A stretch of 32,915 bases of DNA from Mesotaenium endlicherianum (taxonomy: Eukaryota > Streptophyta > Zygnematophyceae > Zygnematales > Mesotaeniaceae). Each line of letters starts with the position of its first letter. The stretch's first letter is position 1. The stretch covers positions 433 through 33,347 of the forward strand of contig WELA01012344.1 in the NCBI GenBank assembly GCA_009602735.1, read 5' to 3'. Position numbers and translations under genes: made by a program. A model generated the notes under the pieces. That model worked only from the letters and a program-made list of their open reading frames with translations, had not been told where the DNA came from and did no database searches. This document shows, piece after piece, positions 1 to 10,960 of this stretch.

Positions 1-1
1 A

Positions 2-802
2 AACAGAAAATATTACCTGATCAAGTTTCTCGCGGATGTTGAGCAGTGGCTGGAGAACTACCCAGAACTGCAAGATTACGAGAAGGTCAGGCACACCGGT
101 GCGCTACTGAAAGGCAGTGCCGCAGACTGGTGGCTTTACTGGAAGGAAGAGCGTAAGGCTCGGCAACTCGGTGACCCTACGTGGGTAGAGTTTGTCGTAA
201 ATCACTACAAGAAGTTTGATGTCATCAACCAGCAGGAGAAAGCTATCTATGCGATGATCTCCCTGACACTGAAGCAGACCACTTTAGTTGCTGAGTTTGC
301 TCAAAAGTTCCAGGAGAACATGATGAAACAACCAGACTTGCCAGAATGGTATAGGATAGCATACTTCAGGTATGGCTTGAAATCCGAAGTCTCGGGTCAT
401 TTTGCTGAGAAAAAGTATGAGAAACTGGCTGACTTGATCCAGGATGCTGATGCCTGGGATCAGCAGCAGTTCAATCACAAGCGCCAGAGTAATGCTTTGG
501 TGTCTAAGATTGTCAAAAAGTCCCACGGTTCCTACAATGCAATTGAAGGAGACCAGGCTGAGGATGATCAGGGTGATGGATATGAGTATGAGTATAATGC
601 CATACAGTCTAGAGGTAGAGGTAGTTTCTCTCGAGGCGGCTATGGAAGAGGTGGTGGTAGGACTAAGCCGAGACCAGCCTCAGCAAACTCTGTTTGCTTC
701 CATTTCCAGCAGACGAGCCACTTCAGAGAGCAGTGTCCAGTCAAGCACCTCCCAAAGGTCAAGAGAAAAGACCAGCCTTTCAAAGACAGCAACAGTCAGT
801 AA
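2..802 (+). pseudogene. gag: G1 gag (capsid/nucleocapsid), 5' truncated
   Basis: The frame is open from base 2 to a TAA at 800-802 and matches residues from about 227 to the end of G3 gag. It covers the retrotransposon gag domain (W-W-L-Y-W motif region at about 120-145), the Gly/Arg-rich stretch (about 610-670) and the nucleocapsid knuckle (about 687-735). The knuckle is damaged: the second Cys of the CX2CX4HX4C pattern is Phe (C-F-H-F instead of C-Y-H-C) and the Gly before His is Ser, so nucleic-acid binding would be lost. A short stretch near 197-210 also differs from G3. Because the upstream part is off the window, the true start is unseen. Inference: a pseudogene despite the open frame. 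Confidence 0.85.
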
Positions 803-2844
803 TCCAATCGACTGACTGTGAGGATGCTAGAGATAGTGAGTCGTCACTAGCTGCCCTCGTAGCAGGTATTATGGGTCTTGCTGAACTGGATTCACTATGC
901 ATGCCTGACAACCAGATAAAGGAGACCATCAGCAATATAGACATCCAGAGAGTGCACACTCTGAATGCTCTTGTTCCACCTGATGTCCAACATCTCTTTG
1001 CTAAGTCAGGAGAACAATGAGAAAGTCGGGAAAAGACAATCCCCACTATCCTACTGCATTGCATGATTGAAGGTAGAAAGGTAAGGGCATTTGTTGACGG
1101 AGGGGCGTCACACACTTTTATCCACAAGGACTTAGTTAAGCAACTAAGGTTGCCTACTGTCACCCAAGGGAATAGAAAAATATTTCTTGGAGATGCCTCA
1201 AGTATCCCGGGAGGAGTTATAACCAAGCCTATTGAGGTCCAGTGAGGTTCTGGCATTGCAGTTCTAACTGAAACCCTTACATTTGAGGTACTCAACACTG
1301 GCTTTTAAGTTCTTGTCCTAGGCAGGTCCTGGCTTAATAGACATCAAGCTGAAGTGTGTTGAAGCAGAGGTACAGTTGAAGTGAGAGGAGCCAGTGATGG
1401 GCAGACTAACTTGGCACCCACCAGTGCTCTTCCTCTTGTCCTGTGTGGATGGCAAATGAAGGAAAAGAAGAGGCTTCCAGAAGGATGCAAGTTGTTGAAT
1501 GCAATGGAGTTCGTCAAAAGCTGGAACCAGAAGGAAGACAGAATGTTCTGTCTGCTGCTAAGAGAGGTGCCTCCTTAACCTGAAGAAGTGGTGGAGAAAA
1601 AGGTAAGCCCTCCGGAGCACCCTACTGCTGCAAAACTTGTTGCTCAGTACACGGATGTATTTAATATGCCTCCAAGACTACCCCCTACGAGAGAAGTAGA
1701 TCATAGGATTGATTTATTACCTGGGAGTCAGCCACCCTGGCAACGCAGTTATGGCTTGTCTTATGTGGAGAGCGAGGAGTTGAAAACACAGATTGCAGAG
1801 CTTGAGGAAAATGGTTACATTTCTCCCAGTAAATCACCTTACGGCGCACCCATCCTATTTGTTAAGAAAAAGGATGGCAGTATGCGGATGTGTGTGGATT
1901 ACAGAGCTCTGAACAGACTACAATAAAGAACAAGTATGCTTTACCCAGAATCGAGGACTTGCTTGATACCCTGTCTGGTGCTAAGGTGTTCAGTAGGATA
2001 CATCTCAAGAGTGGTTATCATCAACTCAGAATTGCTGAGGGGGATGAGCTGAAGACTGCCTTCCGCACACGTTATGGACACTATGAGTTCAACGTGATGC
2101 CATTTGGACTGACTAATGCTCCTGCTACCTTCATGGGTGCTATGAATGACATTTTTAGACCTTATTTGGATAAGTTTGTGCAAGTTTTCCTGGATGATAT
2201 TTTAATTTTCTCTAAAGATGAAGCTCAACACGCTGAACACTTAAAGACTGTCATGGACACTCTGAGAAGACATCACTTATATGCTAATATGAGCAAGTGT
2301 GATTTCTTTAAAGAAAGTATTGAATTCTTAGGCCACGTTGTCAGTAAAGAAGGCATCAGTGGGATCCTAAGAAAGTTCAGACCATAAGGGACTAGCCCGT
2401 ACCACAGTCTATCTCTGAAGTTAGATCCTTCATCGGGTTGGCAAACCACTATAGGAGATTTATTGAGAATTATTCTACAAAGGCCAGGAAGCTGACTGAC
2501 CTTACTAACAAAGACATAGGGTATGTGTGGGGGGAAGAGCAGCAGGCTGCCTTCCAGACCCTTAAAGATGCTCTCTGTTCTGCCCCGGTGCTAGCCGTGT
2601 ATGACCCCAGCAAATTGGTGCAGGTGATCACTGATGCCTCCAACTTTGCCATGGGTGATACTTTAATGCAGCCTGCTGACAAAATCACAAAGGATGGTAA
2701 GGTACGGCAGGAGTGGCCTCCTGTGTTGTACGAATCTATGAAATTTAATCCAGCGGAGATTAATTACTCAGTGCATGATAAAGAGCTGCTAGCTATCATT
2801 CATGTGCTCAAACAGTGGAGAGCATACTTACATGGTAAAGTTTT
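778..2844 (+). pseudogene. pol: G1 pol (protease, RT, start of RNase H), heavily mutated
   Basis: Pol lies in the -1 frame relative to gag, as in G3. By comparison with G3 the visible lesions are in-frame stops at 1018-1020, 1243-1245, 1306-1308, 1360-1362 and 1576-1578, a one-base deletion near 1918, and another near 2360. The protease core keeps its D-G-G-A-S motif (near 1096). RT keeps its L-D-D box (about 2191-2200), but the first catalytic Asp of RT (K-I-D-L-K in G3) is His here (near 2000). The slippery heptamer is also altered to TTTCAAA (778-784). RNase H starts near 2620 (T-D-A-S) and breaks off at 2844 at the G2 LTR. The catalytic lesions and the number of stops make it a dead copy. 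Confidence 0.88.
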
Positions 2845-3347
2845 TGTAGTGATTTGAGTTATGATATATTAGTTTGCATATATTTTAATGTTTTCAAATA
2901 TTTTTGGAGTAGTATTGTGTGGATTCAAGTGTGAATAGGTACTCTAGTGACTTGGTTCATGTCCTTTGGGCCTTCTAAGGCATTTTCGAAGTTAGAGGAA
3001 AGACCTAGAAGAACTCCACGTGGCAAAAGTCAAATGTGCCATTTTTAGGTCAAAAGGGCATGTGTACATTATTCTAGAAAGAGGTGGCAAGTTTCGGGAT
3101 GTGTTGGGTGCCAACACATCAACATACACCTTCTTAGAAATTACTTATGTATCAAGTATATAAATAAGAGCTAGAACATAGAAAGACATTCCAGAATCAC
3201 TCTTGTACTTGCCAAAATCCAGAAATATATTAACTTTCAAGAAGCCATCTCTCTTTCAAGAAGCTACCACTTATGTTCAAAATTCCTTGTCTTGAATAGA
3301 TAAAGTATTATATTTCACTAAGTACTTCATCTATCTGTTTCACTACA
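2845..3347 (+). repeat. G2 5' LTR (503 bp)
   Basis: It starts TGTAGTG and ends CACTACA, a perfect 7-base terminal inverted repeat. A TATA-like box (TATATAAATA) sits at about 3157-3166, placing the likely transcription start some 30 bases downstream. The second copy is at 8946-9460. Confidence 0.93.
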
Positions 3348-3348
3348 G

Positions 3349-3364
3349 TGGTATTGGAGCTAGG
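3349..3364 (+). other. G2 primer binding site (initiator Met tRNA type)
   Basis: TGGTATTGGAGC follows the LTR end by one base and matches the plant initiator-Met PBS (TGGTATCAGAGC) at 10 of 12 positions. It would prime minus-strand DNA synthesis. Confidence 0.8.
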
Positions 3365-3384
3365 CACTTTGGTAGCACAAGAAG

Positions 3385-4589
3385 ATGGCCGATCCTCAAG
3401 ACCAACAGCAAGCTTTTAAAGGAAGCCCTTCCTCTCCAAGAGACCCTCCTCCAGCGCCGATGGGAGAGCCCACTCAAGAAAATCTGCAACAACAAGAAGC
3501 ACCACAAGGAGGAGCACCGTCAAATCCCGTGGCAGCCGCTATAGCAAAGTTGACCCCACCACAAGGAGTTCCCGCAAATGAGTGGGCAGCCTTCCTAATG
3601 ACCGTCCACAACCAAGTGGGCCTGGCCACCTATGAAGCAACCGTGCAAGCGTCAAGAGAAGCTATGGCTGCCATGGTTGCCCCTATTGCGAGCAATGCTC
3701 AAAATCCAGCCCCGGCTCAAGCGCCTCCACAAGAGCCAACGAGAGCAAGGAAACTCATCAAGCCCGGCAAACCCGACACTTTCAACCCCGGGAAAGGTGC
3801 CAACCTGAATTTATGGCTCTACCAAGTGGAGACGTACCTCGCATTCCTTGAAGTACCCGAGGAGGACTACGTTCCCTTTGCCGTTACCTTACTTAGAGGA
3901 GCAGCAACATCATGGTGGCGTAACTATCAAGCGGCTATATATCAAGCTATGGCGCACCCCATGCTCGGCCAAGAGCCCCCACCATCATATGCAAGATGGG
4001 CAGATTTTCGTGAGGCCCTCAAGAAGCAATTCATGCCCATCAATGCGGAGAAGATTGCCCGAGGAAAGCTCCACCATCTCAAGCAAACGACGTCCGTTCA
4101 AGAGTATACATCCAGATTTCACGCCCTCACTCTTGAGATCCCCAACATGTCTCTCGAGGAGAAGATTGACCGCTACATCTTTGGCCTCAAACCCAAGGTG
4201 GCAAAGGAAGTGGAATTACGCGACTTGACGGTCTTCTCAAAGATCATTGAAGTGGCCCAAAAGGTGGATACCTTGGATTTCAAGCACTCCGTGCCTTCAT
4301 CTTCACGAGTACCGGCGACGCGGGTGTATGCAGCCCTTCCACATCCAAATCTGGACCCACACTCATGGAAATTGGAGTTATCAACAGGGACCCCGCGGCT
4401 GCCCGGAAGAGTGGAAGACCCTCCAATGACACTTATGATGCAAGAAACCAGCAAGGAGTGAAAGCAAGACTCTCCCCGGCTGAAAACGAAGCTCTCATGA
4501 CGGCTGGACTATGCTTTTATTGCAAGGAACAGGGCCATCGTGCACTTTCATGCCCCAAAAAGTTGTCAAAAAACGGACAGCGCCGGTAG
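3385..4589 (+). pseudogene. gag: G2 gag, with one frameshift before the zinc knuckle
   Basis: It starts at the ATG at 3385, 37 bases after the LTR. The first ~330 codons carry a Pro/Gln/Ala-rich N-terminus, then the retrotransposon gag domain (about 3770-4270, with the W-W-R-N-Y box near 3915). Near 4355-4366 the proper reading moves from frame 1 to frame 3, as from a single-base deletion, and the original frame runs to a stop at 4459-4461. The correct frame continues through a knuckle C-F-Y-C-x4-H-x4-C (about 4512-4553) and ends at TAG 4587-4589. The knuckle is intact. A programmed event at 4360 is unlikely because no slippery heptamer is present there. At the true end of gag there is one (see 4568-4603). 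Full-length Gag from this copy would need the deletion repaired, so it is listed as a pseudogene. Confidence 0.85.
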
Positions 4590-4603
4590 GCCAGGAGCCT
4601 ACC
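4568..4603 (+). promoter_or_regulatory. Candidate -1 ribosomal frameshift signal, G2 gag-pol
   Basis: Heptamer AAAAAAC at 4568-4574 lies in the gag register as A_AAA_AAC. After a 10-base spacer comes a perfect 7-bp stem, GGTAGGC (4585-4591) with GCCTACC (4597-4603), closing a 5-base loop. The gag stop TAG (4587-4589) is inside the 5' arm. The downstream pol frame is exactly -1 and open across the site. This would set a Gag to Gag-Pol ratio. Confidence 0.7.
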
Positions 4604-7600
4604 ACCCCAAGACCCACTTCACGAGAAGGCAACACGCCAAGTGAGGTGGAGACCCCCGTTGAAGACGACGTTCCAGCCCCAATGAGTTTGAGAGGTTACC
4701 TTGGAGGAGAGAAGGTCCACATCTTGGTGAATAGCGGAGCTCAAGGCAACTTCATTGCTGCAGATTTTGCCACCAAGCACGGTATTACTATGCGAACTCT
4801 TGACCACGACGAGGAGATTATGATGCCCGATGGATTCTCTTATACTACCTCTTCCAAGAACACGTACCCCTTGGCACTCTCTATCAAGTCCTTCAAGGAT
4901 AGAGTAGTATTCTCCCCCATGCAATTGGGCAAGTACGACGTCAGCCTAGGGACGCCTTGGTTGACCAAGCACAACCCCCAAGTTGATTGGAGGACCGGTA
5001 CTATCAAGATCAAGAATGACATCACTTCAAGAATCTGTATTTTGCGCGCAATCCAGAATATCCAGACCCAAGACATCCAGAAGCCGGCACACGAGATACT
5101 ATTGTCCGCCCTCCAACTCAAGAGACTTGTGAGGAAGGGACACGAGCTTCTTTTGGCCTTGATCACGCCAAAAGACATCAAGAAAGACATCGAGAGTCAA
5201 GAAGGCAGCCCCGTTCCCAAGGAGATACAAGAAGTCTTAGAGGACTACAAAGAAGTATTCTCCCCGGAATTGCCCAAGGGCTTACCCCCCAAGAGATTCG
5301 TAGACCACAAGATAGAGTAGGAGCCCGAAAGCAAGCCCATCTCTCGGCCTACGTTCAAGATGTCATACACGGAGCTAGACAAAGTCAAGAAGCAAATCAA
5401 GGAGCTACTGGAGCATGGCTTCATTCGACCTAGCAAGTCGCCATTTGGAGCCCCGGTGCTATTTGTCAAGAAGAAAGATGGTACCTTGAGGATGTGTGTG
5501 GACTATCGCGCCCTCAACAAGATCACCATCAAGAATCGATACCCGCTGCCGCGCATGGATGAGCTCATGGACCGGCTGGTTGGAGCCAAGTACTTCACGA
5601 AGATTGACTTACGGAGCGGCTACCACCAGATTCGCATCGCAGAACCGGACATAGAGAAGACGGCATTCAGGACAAGATATGGACATTTTGAGTTCATGGT
5701 CCTGCCATTTGGACTCACCAACGCGCCAGCAACTTTCATGACTATGATGAACACCATATTTCAGCCCATGTTGGACAGGTTTGTGGTGGTATTCATCGAT
5801 GACATCCTTATCTACAGCAAGACCCTTGACGAGCATGCGAGACACTTGAAAGAAGTCCTTGAAGTGTTGAAGCAAAACAAGCTATTTGCGAAGGAGTCAA
5901 AGTGCGAGTTTGCCAAACAAGAAGTGGAGTTCCTAGGTCTCCACGTGACTGCTGATGGCATCAAGATGGACCCCAAGAAGACCACGGTGGTGGAGGAATG
6001 GCCAACCCCCACGACCAAGAAAGAACTCCAGTCATTCTTGGGATTTGCCAATTGGTACAGAAAATTCATCCAAGGCTTCTCGCACATAGCAGCCCCCCTG
6101 ACAGATCTACTCAAGAAGGACAGGCTATATACATGGACCGAGAAAGAGGAAGAGGCATTTCAAGAGTTAAAGCGAAGATTGACCACATCCCCGGTGCTCA
6201 CACTCCCAAGTCCAAACCCAGATTGGCCCTTCCACGTCATCACCGATGCATCTTCCTATGCAATAGGAGCAATCCTGCTTCAACACCAAGGCAAGGGACT
6301 GCAGCCCATCGCGTACGAGTCAAGGAAGCTAAATCCAGCCGAGCAAAATTATACAACCACGGAGCGAGAGGCATTGGCGATTGTACATGCCTTGAAGGTT
6401 TGGCGCTGCTACGTTGAAGGACGCAAAGTACTGGTCACCACGGACCACGAGGCGTTGAAGCACCTCCAGACGCAGCCGTATTTCTCAAGGAGACAAGCAA
6501 GATGGAGCGGATACTTGCAACAATACAACATCACGATTCAGTACCAGCCCGGCAAGACAAACCCGGCTGACCCCCTCTCAAGACTGCAATTAAATGCAGT
6601 GATGGTATCCCTGAAGACAGATCTGGAAGCTCGATTTTCAGCCGCCTATGAAAGAGACCCTTACTACAAGAACGGAGAAGCAGCCTTGGACCCATGCAAG
6701 AAGCAAGAAGGCAATTATTGGGTGAGGCAAGATACGGGCCAGAGATGTGTTCCTAATGACTTAGACCTCCGGCTCTTGCTTCTACGAGAAGCACACGACA
6801 ACCCTCTTGGAGGACACTTTGGAATCCTAAGGACCACGGGCGTTCTAGCTAGGACTTATTGTTGGCCAGGCATGTCTAAGCAAGTCAAGGAGTACTGCAG
6901 GAGCTGTGACACATGCCAAAGAATCAAGCCATCATCGCAAAAGGCGGGAGGACTCCTCCAACCACTACCAATCCCCGAAAGACAATGGACGGACATCTCA
7001 ATGGACCTTATCGTGGACTTGCCCGTGACACCTCGAGGCCATAATGCAATACTCACGGTGGTGGACAGACTTACCAAGATGGCTCATTTTATTCCCACGA
7101 CGACTAAGGCTACAGCACCACAACTTGCAAGACTCATCTTTGACAACATCTTCCGACTCCATGGACTACCATCAAGAATTGTGTCAGATAGAGATCCAAG
7201 ATTCACAAGCCATTTCTGGAAAAATCTCTTCAAGAACTTGGGTACATCGCTGGATATGTCTACTGCCTACCACCCACAATCAGATGGGCAAACCGAGCGT
7301 ATGAATCGTACCCTAAAGACCTCTCTAAAGGCCTACGTGTCTACCCTCGAGCAAGACTGGGACATGTACTTGACCCCCCTGGAGTTTGCCTCCAACAACA
7401 CGACGCAGGCCTCTACCCAAGAGTCCCCATTCTTCCTCAACTATGGCTTCCATCCAACCACGCCGCTGAGCTTCACGGCTGGCCATGATGAAGTACCTGC
7501 AGCCACAGATTTTATGGAGACATTAGAAGGAGCCCTTACAGCAGCGAAGAAAGCTCTACAACAGGCACAAGATGCTCAAGCAAGAGTGGCAAACAGGTCC

Positions 7601-8176
7601 AGAATAGAAATAACGTACAGAGTGGATGACAACGTGTTACTATCATCCAAGAATATTTCCCTGAACAACAGACCTGCCGGCAGCAAGTTCTCTCCCAATT
7701 ATTTGGGACCCTTCAAGATTATCCAGCAAGTCAACCCCGTTGCTTTCAAGCTAGAACTTCCCCAGACTATGCACATCGACCCCGTATTCCACGCTTCCCT
7801 CTTCAAGCCAAATGTGCAACCCGACAACAAGTTCCCAGGACGTGTGACAACCCCACCAGCCCCAACAATAGTGGATGATCATTTGGACTACGAAGTGGAA
7901 GACATAGTGGCTATGAGAAATTTCAGGAGACAGCAGCAATACTTGATCAAGTGGAAAGGATATCCAGATTCGGAGAATAGTTGGGTGGCGGCGCACTACC
8001 TTGACAAAGTTCTGAGAAAGTTGAAGCGCTTCCATGCCGCCAACCCCCATCTTGGACCAGCCCCAAGTCTCTCTACTAAAAGCCCGAAGACTTCAGGGAG
8101 GCAGCCTGCCACCATCAAGAAGCAGCAGAAGACCCCTTGGAGGCAGCCTGCAAGAACAAGAAAGAGGAAAAATTGA
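4575..8176 (+). pseudogene. pol: G2 pol: protease, RT, RNase H, integrase, chromodomain
   Basis: One reading frame, in -1 relation to gag, runs from the frameshift site to TGA 8174-8176, interrupted only by TAG at 5318-5320. The part after it is 938 codons counted from the ATG at 5360. Protease: the active-site triplet is N-S-G-A (Asn codon 4730-4732) where D-S/T-G-A is expected, so the enzyme should be dead. Counting from 5360: RT residues 20-195 (D83, F-I-D-D at 145-148); RNase H 290-410 (D296, E335 or E337, D362); integrase zinc finger H479, H486, C516, C519; integrase core D549, D610, E646; chromodomain 844-895 (Y-L-I-K-W-K-G-Y). All RT, RNase H and integrase catalytic residues are present. 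The chromodomain places it among chromoviruses, which target integration to marked chromatin. The last 40 residues are basic. Confidence 0.93.
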
Positions 8177-8935
8177 CATTAGACACTCTTCTCTTCTCGC
8201 AGTTTCTGGACAGAAAACTAAAACTGCTACTGGTGATAGGTCTCTGCATAATAAATTCTGAAAATTTACCTGGCTGTAGTCCATAAGTAGCCGGTCATTT
8301 AGAGTCCAAGTGTGCTCAATGTGGAGCACTGGTGAGAGAGATATGATGCTCTAAGTAGAAGGGGGTCAGGCTGCTGGCATTATTAGGGCAAAATATGCCT
8401 TCTGACATTGTGCCCTCCCCTGAACTTGGAATGCTCTGAAACTCAAGACTCTGGTAGAACAGTTTTCAGTGCCCAGTTTGAGACTTAGTTTGCAAAATTT
8501 GAAGAAGTATAGAAGGACTTATGATTTTCAGAAGTTTCTGCACAGATTTGGAGGAGTGCCTACTCTCTCAGCTTTCAACGACACTCCAGAAATTAGAATG
8601 CTCTCAAATTTAGTGACCCGGTAAAGTTTTCCGACGCAATCCGTTTGGCACTCAAATTTTCAGATTTGGAGAAGTTCTGTGGACGCTATGAATTTTTGAG
8701 TTTGTGGCAGATTCTGGGCCAACTTGTACAATTTTCTTTATCATCAAGGAGTAGGCTAGCCAATGAGGTCACACCACCTACGACCTTGCCTAGTCTACCT
8801 TACATGTGTAGCACCTGACTTGGCGCCTTTGACTAGTCCTCTTCACATGTGTGGCATCTGACTTGAAACTGTTGACTAGTTTGCTCCACATGTGTAAGAC
8901 CTGACTTCACGCGACGAGACGTCACTTTTTCTATC
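8177..8935 (+). other. G2 non-coding 3' region with a 43-bp tandem repeat
   Basis: About 760 bases separate pol from the 3' LTR and no ORF of substance is seen. Near its end a unit containing ACATGTGT followed by a CTGACTT block recurs with ACATGTGT at 8802, 8845 and 8888, an exact spacing of 43 bases, with GACTAGT between units. The block 'cagatttggag' also occurs twice (near 8543 and 8659). Role unknown. Confidence 0.7.
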
Positions 8936-8945
8936 GGGGGGGTGA
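8936..8945 (+). other. G2 polypurine tract
   Basis: GGGGGGGTGA directly precedes the TG of the 3' LTR; this is the expected plus-strand primer site. Confidence 0.8.
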
Positions 8946-9460
8946 TGTAGTGATTTGAGTTATTATATATTAGTTTGCATATATTTTAATATTTTCAAAT
9001 ATATTTGGAGTAGTATTGTGTGGAGTCAAGTGTGAATAGGTACTCTAGTAACTTGGTTCATATCCTTTGAACCTTCCAAGGCATTTTCGAAGTTAGAGNT
9101 TGAACCTTCCAAGGCATTTTTGAAGTTAGAGGAAACACCTAGAAGAACTCTATGTGGCAAAAGTCAAATGTGCCATTTTTAGGTCAAAAGAACATGTGTA
9201 TATTATTCTAGAAAGAGGTGGCAAGTTTTGGGATGTGTTGGGTGCCAACACATCAACATACACTTTCCTAGAAATTACTTATGTAGCAAGTATATAAACA
9301 AGAGCTAGAACATAGAAAGACATTCCAGAATCACTCTTGTACTTGCCAAAATCCAGAAATATATTAACTTTCAAGAAGCCATCTCTCTTTCAAGAAGCTA
9401 CCACTTGTGTTCAAAGATCCTTGTCTTGAATAGATAAAGTATTATATTTCACTAAGCACT
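8946..9460 (+). repeat. G2 3' LTR, clipped at its right end
   Basis: It aligns with 2845-3325. The last 22 bases of the LTR (including CACTACA) are missing and unrelated sequence begins at 9461. It contains a 32-base duplication around an N (9067-9131) that the left LTR lacks. TATA-like box near 9291-9298. Confidence 0.9.
9067..9131. other. Assembly join: 32-base duplication around a single N
   Basis: Bases 9067-9098 and 9100-9131 are copies differing at one position, separated only by N at 9099. The left LTR has this sequence once. This looks like two contig ends that overlapped but were placed side by side. Confidence 0.85.
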
Positions 9461-10279
9461 GGCATTCTCGAGAGAGGATAATGTGTGGTGCCTGCGAAAG
9501 GCACGAGTCCTGCCTGAAGCTGCCTCATTTTTGCTTGCATCATTGTCAAGGAAGCTGAAGGAGCAGGTACAGAAGGAAAGGAGAAGAAGGAGCGCAAAGA
9601 AGAAGGAGTTCCCAAGGCCACAGAAGAGCCGAGACGCCACACTTCTGTCGACGCTGGAAGATTTCTTCTCAAGTGTATCTTAGAAAGGTTAGACTTCAGA
9701 AGTTTCCAAGAGGGGATTTTGCTGATAGAAAGTAGAGAGCTGCAGAATAGAATCTGTTAGGAGATTAGCACAGATTTGGGTCAAACACCACAAGCGTGCA
9801 AAAGTCACTTAAAATGGTGAGTGCTGTGTTAGTTTCCAAGTTCTCAAAAGTCTCAATTGTCGAATTGCTGACAGCAAGAGTAGTATTAACAAGTGAAGCT
9901 CTCAGTGAAGAACTGAGTGAGCCTAGCCAAGCAGTGAAGAATTGTTAAGGCGCGGTGTTGAGCAAAGAGCTCAGACCAGGCCAGTTTAGATGTGCAATTT
10001 CACAGTTTTGTAGGCTGTGACTTTGTGAAAGTTAAGCGAAAGCCTTGAAGGGCGATTTTCTCTGAATCTGACATTGCGTGTTAAGCTGCTTAGACGTGAT
10101 TTCTGCAAACTACAAACTTGTTCATTTTGTAAACCCTCAACGTGGGCGAAAGCCTGTGTGGAAGTAAGACGCTTCTGTCCTTGTAAGGAAAGTTGAAGAT
10201 AAGCTATTTTTTTGAAAATTTCTACAAAGTGTTGGTAGTATGGACTGAGGAACTGGTTGAGCATGGGAAGCACTGAGTG
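9461..10279. other. No recognisable gene
   Basis: Sequence right of the clipped LTR. A Lys/Glu-rich open stretch of about 80 codons (about 9518-9760, plus strand) has no ATG and no family I recognise. A short 66-codon frame in another register is likewise unsupported. Nothing else stands out. Confidence 0.6.
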
Positions 10280-10960
10280 TGGGATGCTTCAACGCATGAT
10301 GCAAGTGCAGGAAGACTAGGAATGGGTCAACCTCCAGCTAGCCTGCCACCAACACACGTGCAAAGGTCGATTAACCTAGTCGATTCCCCACGTGCAGCAA
10401 CGCACCGACCAAACGACCAGGGAATCTCTGCACGCGAGAAGGACCGCCGACATGTCGACCAGGTTGAAGGCATACGTGCTGAGAAGCCACGCACGTGCCA
10501 GGGGTCCAACGCTGTTAGGCACAACAAGCGTCGAGCACTTTAAGTTATCTGACCTACAAGTCGTGCAAACTATCTCTTCACACGAGTATCTTCTAACAGT
10601 CTTTTTTAAGCAAAAGAGAAATGTGGCCAATTTCAGTGAACTTTAAGAACAGCTAGTATATATTGCTTTCAAAATTTCAAGTTTGCTCAAAGTTTTACAA
10701 CTCTTTACCATAAACCCTAAGCCTTCACATGCCCAAATTTTTTTCGGCCCTCCTCTCCAGTCCAACTTTTGGATTCAATTTCAGATTAATATACCTTCAA
10801 AAAATTTGTCTATAAAGCCAAGAGTCTTTCCTCGAAAACACAAATCCTTCATCTAAAGTAACGACTTTTCACCCTCGTTCATTCGTGTCAAGTCTTACTT
10901 ACACAAGTTTACCGACAGGACCTAGCTATAAGTGAAGCCTTTGTTCTCATTACTATATAT
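10280..10960 (+). promoter_or_regulatory. Possible plant-type promoter patch
   Basis: Several ACGTG cores (G-box like) occur between 10355 and 10500 (CACACGTGC, CCCACGTGC, GCACGTGCC). They are followed by a TATATAT at about 10657, a telo-box AAACCCTAA at 10712-10720 and CTATAAAG near 10809. The downstream 150 bases are pyrimidine-rich like a leader. No ORF follows that I can support, so if this is a promoter its gene has been separated or lost. Motif content alone is weak evidence. Confidence 0.25.

Larger units (their letters stand above)
1..2844 (+). mobile_element. G1: decayed Ty3/gypsy gag-pol fragment, cut by window start and by G2
   Basis: This stretch aligns nearly base for base with G3 from position 17992 onward (gag through RNase H), so it is a second, older copy of the same family about 18 kb away in the same orientation. 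The window begins inside gag. The homology stops at 2844, in the RNase H region, where the LTR of G2 begins. The rest of pol, the 3' LTR and any extra ORF are not found to the right of G2. Many stops and frameshifts are present, so this copy cannot make functional pol. Confidence 0.9.
2845..9460 (+). mobile_element. G2: chromodomain Ty3/gypsy LTR retrotransposon, nearly full length, defective
   Basis: Order is LTR, primer binding site, gag, pol with chromodomain, polypurine tract, LTR. The LTRs begin with TGTAGTG and the left one ends with its exact inverse CACTACA, which fixes the left boundaries at 2845 and 3347. The right LTR stops at about 9460, 22 bases short. Hand alignment of the LTRs gives about 24 differences over about 480 bases (about 5%), mostly C/T or G/A, so insertion is not very recent. 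No target-site duplication can be seen because the right flank is not the continuation of G1. Defects: a gag frameshift, a stop in pol, and Asn in place of the protease catalytic Asp. Confidence 0.92.

Noticed and set aside
4355..4366. Second programmed frameshift in G2 gag
   Set aside because: No slippery heptamer or adjoining structure; a one-base deletion is simpler.
9483..9683. 66-codon Arg/Lys-rich frame
   Set aside because: Starts at GTG, no family, and an overlapping frame is equally open.
10712..10720. Interstitial telomere repeat
   Set aside because: Only one AAACCCTAA unit; better read as a telo-box.
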